DNA of 64,000 bases. Origin: Pirellulales bacterium (GTDB lineage: Bacteria > Planctomycetota > Planctomycetia > Pirellulales > Thermoguttaceae). Shown in pieces: positions 25,326-32,891 of this stretch. The stretch lies in contig JADLEL010000021.1 in assembly GCA_020846145.1 (NCBI GenBank), forward strand, positions 1 to 64,000, read 5' to 3'. The notes under the pieces are model-generated. The model was not told the origin of the DNA. It did not search any database and saw only the letters and a list, made by a program, of their open reading frames with translations. Within the stretch, counting starts at the first letter, position 1, and each line of letters starts with the position of its first letter. The translations under genes were made by a program, and so were the position numbers.

Positions 25326-27059
25326 ATGCCGACAATAATCATCGACAACCGCGAATTCGAGATTCCCGGCGGCGTCAAGCTGAACTGCATTCAGGCGGCG
25401 AAGCTGGCGGGCGTGGAGATTCCGCATTATTGCTGGCATCCCGGCTTGTCGGTGGTGGGCAGTTGCCGGATGTGCCTCGTCGAAGTCGGATCGAAAGACG
25501 CGAAAACCGGCAAGATCGCCATGCAACCGAAGCTCGTGCCGGCCTGCAATCAGACGGCGGTCGAGGGGACGGTGATCGTTACGAACAGCGAGAAGGTCGC
25601 CCGGACCAGAGCGATGGTCGAAGAGGACCTGCTGCTCAGGCATCCGATCGACTGCCCGATCTGCGACAAGGCCGGCGAGTGCTCCTTGCAGGATTACCAC
25701 TTCGCGCACGGCCAGGATCAGCGCCGGGCCGATTTGCAGCCGTTCACCAGCCGCCGCCGCGACATCGGCGACGTGTCGCTGTTCGTCGATCGCTGCATTT
25801 TGTGCAGCCGCTGCGTCCGCTTCGCCAAGGAAATCAGCGGCACGAGCGAACTGATGGTCGCGGGCCGCGGAACGCACGAGGAAATCGACGTGGTCGAGAA
25901 TCATCCCTTGCACAACAACCTTTCCGGCAACGTCGTCGATCTCTGTCCCGTCGGCGCGCTGGCCGACAAGGACTTTTTATACCGGCAGCGGGTCTGGTTC
26001 CTCCGCCGGCACAAGGGAATCTGCACGGGCTGCGCGACCGGCTGCTCGATTTGGATCGAGGAAAACCAGGACCGCATCCACCGGCTCAAGCCCCGCGAAA
26101 ATCCGCACGTCAACCAATGGTGGATGTGTAACGAAGGCCGCTACGGCTACCCGCACGTGCATAGCGATAAGCGCATTGTGCATCCGATTCGTCACCAGCG
26201 AGCCGAGGGGTTTAACCCCTCGGCTGAATGCGAGACGAATGCGGCGTTTTCCGGCAATTCCAGCCGAGGGGATAAACCCCTCGGCTCGCTGAGCCACGAG
26301 ATTCTCGATTGGACAGACTTGCCCACAGAGTTGAACCAAGTTCTGCGCTCTAGCAAGCATCTTGGCGCCATCCTCTCGCCGTTCCTCGCCGTCGAAGAAG
26401 CCTATTTGTTGTGCAAAATGCTGCGCGGCATCGATAAAAATGCAATGCTCGCGCTCGGCCCGATTCCCGTCGTCGGCGAAGACGAACATTTTCCGAAAGG
26501 CTTTACGGTTCGTGCCGAAAAATGCCCTAACCGGCGCGGCGTGGAAAACGTTCTGACCCATTTCACCGGCAAGATCGTGCCGTATGGGAATTTTTTGAAA
26601 TCGGTTGAGAAGGGGGAGATTCGAGGCGTTTGGGTTGCGGGCGGCTACAAAAACGACTGGATCGACGAACCGACGGCGAAAACGTTCGAGTCCGTGGAAC
26701 TGCTCATCGTTCAGGATTTATTCCCTTCGCCGCTTTCCGAAAGGGCGTCCTTCCTCCTGCCCGTTGCCGCGTTCGTCGAAATCGATGGTTCCTACGTGAA
26801 CCATGCCGACCGATTGCAAACCGTGCCGCAAGCCATCCGCCCGCCGTTGGGCGTGCGATCCGCGGGCAGTTTGCTTTGGGAGATGTCGGGCCGCAAGGGC
26901 CTGTACGACGCGCAAGCCGTGCTGCGCGAAGCCGCGCACGAAATCCTTTATTTCTCCGCAGCCGCCGGGGGTGTGCCGGAGGCCGGCATCGATTTGAAAT
27001 CGAACCTCCTGGCGGGCATGGGAAAAATTGAAGATTCCAGTAAAATTCAACAAGCGTAA
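25326..27059 (+). CDS. nuoG: NADH-quinone oxidoreductase subunit G, with in-frame palindrome
   Basis: 577 residues, shorter than many NuoG (usually 680-900). The N-terminal [2Fe-2S] ferredoxin has CxxC in SCRMCLVEVG. The His-ligated cluster is in HPIDCPICDKAGEC. A [4Fe-4S] region DRCILCSRCVRFAKEISG and a further CTGCATGC motif with a later Cys follow. Residues ~291-322 are encoded by a C-type palindrome (26197-26290), reading EPRGFNPSAE to PRGDKPLGS. It lies just after the CNEGRYGY motif, between domains. The C-terminal molybdopterin-oxidoreductase-like part is short. The frame is intact, and ATG is at 25326. Confidence 0.92.
   Translation: MPTIIIDNREFEIPGGVKLNCIQAAKLAGVEIPHYCWHPGLSVVGSCRMCLVEVGSKDAKTGKIAMQPKLVPACNQTAVEGTVIVTNSEKVARTRAMVEEDLLLRHPIDCPICDKAGECSLQDYHFAHGQDQRRADLQPFTSRRRDIGDVSLFVDRCILCSRCVRFAKEISGTSELMVAGRGTHEEIDVVENHPLHNNLSGNVVDLCPVGALADKDFLYRQRVWFLRRHKGICTGCATGCSIWIEENQDRIHRLKPRENPHVNQWWMCNEGRYGYPHVHSDKRIVHPIRHQRAEGFNPSAECETNAAFSGNSSRGDKPLGSLSHEILDWTDLPTELNQVLRSSKHLGAILSPFLAVEEAYLLCKMLRGIDKNAMLALGPIPVVGEDEHFPKGFTVRAEKCPNRRGVENVLTHFTGKIVPYGNFLKSVEKGEIRGVWVAGGYKNDWIDEPTAKTFESVELLIVQDLFPSPLSERASFLLPVAAFVEIDGSYVNHADRLQTVPQAIRPPLGVRSAGSLLWEMSGRKGLYDAQAVLREAAHEILYFSAAAGGVPEAGIDLKSNLLAGMGKIEDSSKIQQA
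26197..26290. repeat. C-type palindrome inside nuoG
   Basis: Left hairpin AGCGAGCCGAGGGGTTTAAC with CCCTCGGCT. Right hairpin AGCCGAGGGGATAAACCCCT with CGGCTCGCT. The whole 94-bp block is self-complementary and in frame. Related blocks: 37013-37042, 61879-61959 and (variant) 21939-22019. Confidence 0.9.
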
Positions 27060-27128
27060 ATCGCTAAGCCGCAAGCGGCTAAGAATTCATCATTCAGCAT
27101 TCATCATTCATCATTCATACTTCCACAA
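27060..27128. repeat. nuoG-nuoH junction words
   Basis: GCTAAGCCGCAAGCGGCTAA forms a short hairpin (AGCCGC/GCGGCT). ATTCATCATTCAGCATTCAT words follow, up to nuoH. Confidence 0.75.
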
Positions 27129-28391
27129 ATGCTCCTCCCCCTCACCCTCGAAGCACTCCTGAAAATCGCCCTGCTCATCGCCGGCCTGATGACCGCGGCG
27201 GCGTATTTCGTGCTTTTGGAGCGGTGGATTGCCGCTTGGGTGCAAGATCGGCTGGGGCCGAATCGGGTCGGCGTGCCGCTCACGAAAATCCGCCTCTTCG
27301 GCCTGGGCCAACCGATCGCCGACGGCGTGAAATTCCTCTTCAAGGCCGAATTCACTCCCGGCCACGTCGATAAGTTCATCTACTTCCTCGCGCCGATGTC
27401 GATCTTCGCGGCGGCGATCCTCGTGTTCGCGGTCATCCCGTTCGGCAGCGCGCTGCCGCCGAACATCTTCCCGGCAAGCTGGGGTGTCGGCGAACCGATT
27501 CAACTCGTCGCCGCCCCCGGCATTGACGTCGGCATGATCTACGTCTTCGCCGTGGGGAGCATCGCCGTCTATGGCGTGGTATTGGGCGGCTGGGCCAGCA
27601 ACAACAAATACAGCTTTCTCGGCGGACTCCGCAGCGGCGCGCAGCTCATCTCCTACGAGCTGCCGCTCGGTCTGGGCATCTTGGGCGTGGTCCTCGCCTC
27701 CGGCTCGCTGCGGCTGGAAACCATCATCTCCCAGCAAGCCCAAAGCGGCGCGTGGAATTGCTTCCTCCAACCGCTGGGCTTTTTGGTCTTCGCCGTCGCC
27801 TCCTTCGCCGAGGCCGGCCGCCTCCCCTTCGATCTGCCCGAGGCCGAGCAAGAGCTTGTGGGCGGCTACCACACCGAATACTCGGGCATCAAGCTGATGA
27901 TGTACCTCGTGGCCGAGTTCCTGCACATGATCACCGCGTCGTTCCTGATCGCGATCCTCTTCCTCGGCGGCTGGCATTTTTGGGGGCTGACCGACGGCGG
28001 CGGACCCGACGGCAACACCGTTACCTGGGTCGTCGCGGTGCTGCGGATTATCGTCTTGCTTGCCAAGGTGATGGCGATGATTTTATTTTTCATGGTCGTC
28101 CGCTGGAGCTGGCCGCGTTTTCGCTACGATCAACTGATGGATATCGGCTGGAAGGTGATGATCCCCTGGGGCCTGGCGAACCTGATCGCCGTTGCCGTAT
28201 GGGTGGAATACGGCGACCGCATCGCCCATTCCCTCGGCCTTCCACCCTTGCTTTGCATGGGCCTTTGCGGATTCGTAATTTTACTGCTAGGCTGGTACGT
28301 GGCCACCAAGGCCGATCCCACGTTGAACGACAATCGCCCCCGACGGCGATTGATATCGCCCGACCGGCATGTGGAAAAGATAGAAGTATGA
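27129..28391 (+). CDS. nuoH: NADH-quinone oxidoreductase subunit H
   Basis: 420 residues, the eight-helix subunit connecting the two arms of complex I. Motifs: ERWIAAWVQDRLGPNRVG near residue 30 and RLPFDLPEAEQELVGGYHTE at ~230. Length is slightly above the usual ~330-420. ATG at 27129 agrees with the conserved N-terminus. Confidence 0.96.
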   Translation: MLLPLTLEALLKIALLIAGLMTAAAYFVLLERWIAAWVQDRLGPNRVGVPLTKIRLFGLGQPIADGVKFLFKAEFTPGHVDKFIYFLAPMSIFAAAILVFAVIPFGSALPPNIFPASWGVGEPIQLVAAPGIDVGMIYVFAVGSIAVYGVVLGGWASNNKYSFLGGLRSGAQLISYELPLGLGILGVVLASGSLRLETIISQQAQSGAWNCFLQPLGFLVFAVASFAEAGRLPFDLPEAEQELVGGYHTEYSGIKLMMYLVAEFLHMITASFLIAILFLGGWHFWGLTDGGGPDGNTVTWVVAVLRIIVLLAKVMAMILFFMVVRWSWPRFRYDQLMDIGWKVMIPWGLANLIAVAVWVEYGDRIAHSLGLPPLLCMGLCGFVILLLGWYVATKADPTLNDNRPRRRLISPDRHVEKIEV

Positions 28392-28456
28392 AGGAGGTCT
28401 TGGGTCTTAGGTCTTAGCCGCAAAGCCCCAAGTCCCAAGCTCCAAGACCCAAGACC
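28392..28456. repeat. nuoH-nuoI junction inverted repeat (GTCTTGGG words)
   Basis: GGTCTTGGGTCTTAGGTCTT on the left pairs with CCAAGACCCAAGACC on the right across a ~25-bp centre. Same words as 19999-20068. Confidence 0.85.
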
Positions 28457-29008
28457 ATGAACGCAAACGACAAACGTATCCGCTGGGTGAAAGAGCCGGC
28501 ATTGGGCATGGCGGGCAAATCGTATTTGCTGCTGTTCGTGCAGGGCTTGGCCACCACGCTCAAGCACCTCGTGAGCCGCAAGAAGACCGTCCAATCGCCC
28601 GAAGAGCGGCACGAAATACCCGACCCGATCATTTATCGCGGCGTGCATCGCCTGAACCGCGACGAGCAAGGCCGGGTGAAATGCGTGGCGTGCTTCCTCT
28701 GCGCGACGGCCTGCCCGGCGCATTGCATCGACATCGTCGCCGCCGAAAGCCCCTGGCCGGACCGCGAAAAATACCCGCAATCGTTCACCATCGACGAACT
28801 CCGCTGCATCTATTGCGGTTTATGCGAAGAGGCCTGTCCGGTCGATGCCATCGAACTCACGAGCCTCTACGACCTCTCCGGCAAGAGCCGCGAGGAAATG
28901 ATTTTCGACAAGCAAAAACTATTGAGCATCTACGACCAGACCAAAGACGCCGAGCCGACGAGAACGGAAAGATTGAAGGGGGAAGGCGGAGGGGGGAAGG
29001 CGGAATGA
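28457..29008 (+). CDS. nuoI: NADH-quinone oxidoreductase subunit I
   Basis: 183 residues. Two [4Fe-4S] clusters (N6a/N6b): CVACFLCATACPAHCI and CIYCGLCEEACPVDAI, both complete. The C-terminal ~15 residues (KGEGGGGKAE) are encoded by a low-complexity word repeat, so the repeat appears to have changed the tail of the gene. Confidence 0.95.
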   Translation: MNANDKRIRWVKEPALGMAGKSYLLLFVQGLATTLKHLVSRKKTVQSPEERHEIPDPIIYRGVHRLNRDEQGRVKCVACFLCATACPAHCIDIVAAESPWPDREKYPQSFTIDELRCIYCGLCEEACPVDAIELTSLYDLSGKSREEMIFDKQKLLSIYDQTKDAEPTRTERLKGEGGGGKAE

Positions 29009-29125
29009 TAAATGATGAATGATGAATGATGAATGAACAACAGCCGCTTGCGGCTTCGCTCTCCACTCTCCACTCTCCATCCTCCACTCCCACTCTCCAC
29101 TGCCTACCGCCTACTGCCAACTCCC
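29009..29125. repeat. nuoI-nuoJ junction words
   Basis: ATGATGAATGATGAATGATG words, the hairpin AGCCGCTTGCGGCT, then CTCCACTCTCCACTCTCCAT words. No coding function apparent. It includes the start of a longer nuoJ ORF that I do not accept. Confidence 0.75.
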
Positions 29126-29869
29126 ATGCACGATCCCCACATCATCCTGATCCTGACCACGCTCTTAGGCGCTGTCGGCCTGTGGCTGATGCTGCCGCGC
29201 GGCACGCATCGGGGACGATCCGTGGGGATCATCCTGACGGCGGTTGCCCTGGGCGCGGGCGCCTCGCAGCTTCCCTACCTGGGCGATTGGTTGACGGAGA
29301 GCATTTTCGGCGTATTGGCGGCCGTAACCGTCGTCTCCGCCGCCGCCACGATCGCCTTCCGCAATCCCGTGTACTGCGCGATCTGGTTCGGACTGACCTT
29401 GCTGGGCACGGCCGGATTGTTCCTTTTCGCCGGCGCGCAGTTTTTGGCGGTGGCCACGATCGTCGTTTACGCGGGCGCGATTTTAGTGACGTTTCTCTTC
29501 GTGCTGATGCTCGCCCAGCCCGAAGGCAAAGCCGCCTACGACCGCGTGAGTTGGGAAGCCTTGCTCTCGGCCGTGCTGGGCATGGTTTTCGTGGGCGTGC
29601 TGTCGATGGCGATCGTCGGCGTATTCACCGCTCCGCGGGAAGCGAAGGAGCGGCCCGTCGCGCCCCCCGCCGCGAAAGAACTCGCCGAAAACGTCCTCGT
29701 GCCCCAGCACGTCGCCGCCTTGGGCACGGAACTCTTCGGCAAGCACTTGATCGCCGTCGAAGTCGCCGGCGCCCTGCTCCTCGCGGCCCTCGTCGGCGCG
29801 GCCGTGATCGTGGCGCAAGGAAAAATGGAAGAGAAGAATGAGAGGAATGCGCAGCAGAAGCGAGATTGA
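29126..29869 (+). CDS. nuoJ: NADH-quinone oxidoreductase subunit J
   Basis: 247 residues, five-helix membrane subunit. Typical NuoJ segment: NPVYCAIWFGLTLLGTAGLF followed by GAQFLAVATIVVYAGAILVT, the pi-bulge helix. The hydrophilic C-terminal linker (~190-215) is longer than usual. ATG at 29126 is preferred to an in-frame ATG at 29033, which would encode word-repeat sequence. Confidence 0.93.
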   Translation: MHDPHIILILTTLLGAVGLWLMLPRGTHRGRSVGIILTAVALGAGASQLPYLGDWLTESIFGVLAAVTVVSAAATIAFRNPVYCAIWFGLTLLGTAGLFLFAGAQFLAVATIVVYAGAILVTFLFVLMLAQPEGKAAYDRVSWEALLSAVLGMVFVGVLSMAIVGVFTAPREAKERPVAPPAAKELAENVLVPQHVAALGTELFGKHLIAVEVAGALLLAALVGAAVIVAQGKMEEKNERNAQQKRD

Positions 29870-29883
29870 TTGTAAATTGGTAA

Positions 29884-29904
29884 TTGCAAATTTCAAATTT
29901 GCAA
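29884..29904. repeat. nuoJ-nuoK junction perfect palindrome
   Basis: TTGCAAATTT-C-AAATTTGCAA, 21 bp, a perfect dyad with one central base. 38 bp upstream of nuoK. Confidence 0.8.
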
Positions 29905-29941
29905 TAAAACATTTCGACTATCCATCCCCCAAGAGATTGGA

Positions 29942-30388
29942 ATGTCCCCCGAAATCGCCTTACTGAACAACTACCTGATCGTCGGAGCGATCCTCTTCGG
30001 CCTCGGGCTGATCGGCTTCATGAGCCGGCGGAATATGATCGTCATGTTCCTGGCCGCCGAGATGATGTTGCAGGGCGTTAGCTTAAGCCTCGTCGCTTGG
30101 AGCCGCTTTCGCAACGATTTCGGCGGGCAGATGCTGGTGATTTTCATTATCGCCGTCGCCGCCTGCGAGGCCGCCATCGCCTTGGGATTGGTTACGACCC
30201 TTTTCCAGCGCAGCGGCCGGCTCGACATTGCCGACTGGCACGCGCTGCGCGAAGCCAACCAGCCCGCGTTCGTCGACGAGCCGATTTCCGAGGAAACCTC
30301 GACCGAAGAACCGCTGCCGACCCTCGCCCGCGCGGGAGTCGCCCCGCAAGTGCCGCCGGTAAAAACCGATTATCGGCCGAATGTGTGA
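29942..30388 (+). CDS. nuoK: NADH-quinone oxidoreductase subunit K
   Basis: 148 residues, three transmembrane helices as in NuoK/MrpC. Conserved Glu in FLAAEMMLQGVSL (TM2) and the EAAIALGL pattern (TM3). It is ~45 residues longer than the common ~100-residue NuoK: the extra is a hydrophilic C-terminal tail (EPISEETSTEEPLPT). Confidence 0.93.
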   Translation: MSPEIALLNNYLIVGAILFGLGLIGFMSRRNMIVMFLAAEMMLQGVSLSLVAWSRFRNDFGGQMLVIFIIAVAACEAAIALGLVTTLFQRSGRLDIADWHALREANQPAFVDEPISEETSTEEPLPTLARAGVAPQVPPVKTDYRPNV

Positions 30389-30409
30389 TAAGAGAAAAAA
30401 TATATTCAC

Positions 30410-30606
30410 CGCGGAGGCACGGAGGACACGGAGATCAATGATAAATACCGATTGCCGAATGATGATGATACTAGCATTGATTATATGGTTCTAGGTACGT
30501 TAGCATTCATTGATTCGATGTTGTGATCTTCCTCCGTGTCCTCCGTGCCTCCGTGGTGAATAACTATCGCCCACATGCCTCCGTGGTGAATAACTATCGC
30601 CCACAT
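30410..30606. repeat. nuoK-nuoL junction: inverted repeat and 30-bp tandem duplication
   Basis: GCGGAGGCACGGAGGACACG near 30411 pairs with CGTGTCCTCCGTGCCTCCG near 30535. A 30-bp unit (GCCTCCGTGG to GCCCACAT) is then exactly tandem duplicated: 30547-30576 and 30577-30606. The second copy provides the nuoL ATG. The first contains an ATG that opens a four-codon reading frame (MPPW). Confidence 0.9.
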
Positions 30607-32890
30607 GCCTGAAATATCCCAATTATTACCCCTGATTCCCGCCTTGCCCTTGGCGGCCGCGATGCTGACGGCCGTGCTGGGGCCGCGGCTGCTGCGCAAG
30701 CAAAGCCATTGGCCGACGGTTTTGGCGTTGGCGCTCTCCTGCACGGCCAGTTTGATGCTGCTATGCAAAGTGCATCGCGAGGCGGGGCAGGAGGAGTATG
30801 AAAGATCAGGGTATGAAAAGATCGTTACGCTATACACTTGGGCAAATGTGGACGAGGCGTATGAATCGGATCTTCGATTGAGAAGTCCCGAAGGGACGGT
30901 AGTCATTAGCCAGGGGCGTAAGCCCCTGGAAAATGGTCGCTTACGCCAACAAAGCCCCGAAGGGGCGACAGTGAATTCCCGAAGGGACGACAGTAACAAG
31001 GACTCTCTCGCTACTGCCGCCCCGTTGGGGCTATATAATTCCGAGGTCATCCCTTTCCAGGGATTTACATCCCTGGCTAATGACTGCCGTCCCGAAGGGA
31101 CTAAAAAGCAGGGAGCAACCATAAAAAACTTTCGCATCGAGATCGCGCTGCGCGCCGATCCGCTGACCGCCGTCATGCTCGCGGTCATAACGTTCGTATC
31201 GACCCTCGTGGCGATCTACTCCATCGGCTATATGCACGGCGATCCGGGCTATTGGCGGTTCTTTAGCTATATCTCGCTTTTCGTCTTCTCGATGACGATG
31301 TTGGTCTCGGCCAGCAATTTCCTGCTGCTTTACGTGTTTTGGGAGGCGGTGGGGCTTTGCAGTTATTTACTGATCGGCTTCTGGTGCGAAAAGCCCGCGG
31401 CCGCCGCGGCGGGGATGAAGGCGTTTTTGGTCAATCGGATCGGCGATTTTGGCTTCGCGCTGGGGATTTTCTTGATTTGGACGACTTTCGGCACGCTCGA
31501 TTTCCACGATTCCACCGCGATGGGCGTGTTGGGCAAAATGCGGCTGGCCTCGCCGGAGCCGATCGTCAACGGCGCCGTCGGCACGGCCATCTGCCTGCTG
31601 CTCTTGCTCGGCGCGTGCGGCAAGAGCGCGCAGTTCCCGCTGCACGTCTGGCTGCCCGACGCGATGGAAGGCCCCACGCCCGTCAGCGCGCTCATCCACG
31701 CCGCCACGATGGTTACGGCCGGCGTATATATGCTCGCCCGCTGCATGCCGCTCTTCGCCGCTTCCCCCTTCGCCCTGCACGCGGTGGCGGTCGTCGGCGG
31801 ATTGACGGCCTTGATCGGCGCGGTCGTCGCCATCACGCAAACCGACTTGAAGCGAATCCTCGCCTACTCCACCATCAGCCACTTGGGCTATATGTTTCTG
31901 GCCATGGGCGCCGGCACCGTCCTCGGCGTCACGGCCGGCATGTTCCATCTCGTTACGCACGCCTTTTTCAAGGCCCTGCTGTTTCTCGCCGCCGGCAGCG
32001 TGATGCACGCGATGGGCGGCGTGATCGACATCCGCCGCTTCGGAGGCCTGCGGCGGATCATGCCCGTTACGCACTGGACTTTCCTTATCGGCGGTTTGGC
32101 GATGGTCGGCATGATCCCCTTCGCCGGCTTTTACAGCAAAGACGCCATCCTCCTGGCCGTCGCCGAGAAATTCTCTTTCGGCAACCATGTCGATCTCGTC
32201 TATCAAACACTTTACTGGACCACGTTCGGCGGCATTTTCCTCATCGCCGTTTACACCTTCCGGCCTTTTCTTTTGACTTTTTACGGAAAAGACACGGTCA
32301 TTCCTCCGGAGGCCGGCCATCACGCCCACGAATCGCCCCTCTCGATGACCGGGCCGCTCGTGATCTTGGCCCTCGGCGCGGCCTTCCTGGGACTGTACCT
32401 CGAAAAAACCGGCGGATTGGCGGAATTTCTCGCGGGAACGCCTTCGGTCGCGTACTTGAATCGTTATCCGCTTGCTCCCGAACCGTCGCACGAAACTTTG
32501 GAATCGCTCCATTCGTCGATCGGCCGCCAAAGCACCGTGATGGTCGCCGCGGGCATCCTTTTTACGATCTTCCTTTACGCCGGTTCGCGCCGCCGGCTGG
32601 CCGATCGCCTCGCCGGCCCGATGAAGCGCCTGGGCTTGTATCAGCTTTCCTTCGGCAAGCTGTTTTTCGATCCCCTGTACCGGTTGTTCGTCGTCCGACC
32701 GCTGGAATTATTCGCCCAAGCGTGCGCCTGGTTCGACAACCGCTTCATCGACGGCTCGGTGAACCTCGTCGGCATCTTGCCCAAGCTGCTCGGCGCCGCC
32801 CTCCGCCCGCTGCAAGGCGGATTGATCCAGTTTTACGCCCTCGCCATGATCCTCGGAGTTTTGATCTTCCTGGGAGTACTATTGCTATAA
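30605..32890 (+). CDS. nuoL: NADH-quinone oxidoreductase subunit L, with in-frame insertion
   Basis: 761 residues, the distal antiporter-like subunit. TM5 Glu motif FWEAVGLCSYLLIGFW, TM7 Lys region GACGKSAQFPLHVWLPDAME, and a lateral-helix-like C-terminus (~620-761). Residues ~95-168 are encoded by a repeat cluster (30889-31108) and lie in the first periplasmic loop, between YTW and IALRADPLTAVML. Without them the length is close to normal (~690). The frame is uninterrupted. nuoM starts 2 bp after its stop codon. Confidence 0.93.
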   Translation: MPEISQLLPLIPALPLAAAMLTAVLGPRLLRKQSHWPTVLALALSCTASLMLLCKVHREAGQEEYERSGYEKIVTLYTWANVDEAYESDLRLRSPEGTVVISQGRKPLENGRLRQQSPEGATVNSRRDDSNKDSLATAAPLGLYNSEVIPFQGFTSLANDCRPEGTKKQGATIKNFRIEIALRADPLTAVMLAVITFVSTLVAIYSIGYMHGDPGYWRFFSYISLFVFSMTMLVSASNFLLLYVFWEAVGLCSYLLIGFWCEKPAAAAAGMKAFLVNRIGDFGFALGIFLIWTTFGTLDFHDSTAMGVLGKMRLASPEPIVNGAVGTAICLLLLLGACGKSAQFPLHVWLPDAMEGPTPVSALIHAATMVTAGVYMLARCMPLFAASPFALHAVAVVGGLTALIGAVVAITQTDLKRILAYSTISHLGYMFLAMGAGTVLGVTAGMFHLVTHAFFKALLFLAAGSVMHAMGGVIDIRRFGGLRRIMPVTHWTFLIGGLAMVGMIPFAGFYSKDAILLAVAEKFSFGNHVDLVYQTLYWTTFGGIFLIAVYTFRPFLLTFYGKDTVIPPEAGHHAHESPLSMTGPLVILALGAAFLGLYLEKTGGLAEFLAGTPSVAYLNRYPLAPEPSHETLESLHSSIGRQSTVMVAAGILFTIFLYAGSRRRLADRLAGPMKRLGLYQLSFGKLFFDPLYRLFVVRPLELFAQACAWFDNRFIDGSVNLVGILPKLLGAALRPLQGGLIQFYALAMILGVLIFLGVLLL
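30889..31108. repeat. F-type compound palindrome inside nuoL
   Basis: Contains several complementary words: TCCCGAAGGGACGGTAGTCA against TGACTGCCGTCCCGAAGGGA, AGCCAGGGGCGTAAGCCCCT, CCCGAAGGGGCGACAG against CCCCGTTGGGGC. No other copy of this whole cluster is in the window. In frame with nuoL. Confidence 0.88.
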
Positions 32891-32891
32891 A

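Noticed and set aside
29033-29125. Earlier start of nuoJ
   Set aside because: It would translate the CTCCACTC word repeat; the conserved NuoJ N-terminus begins at 29126.
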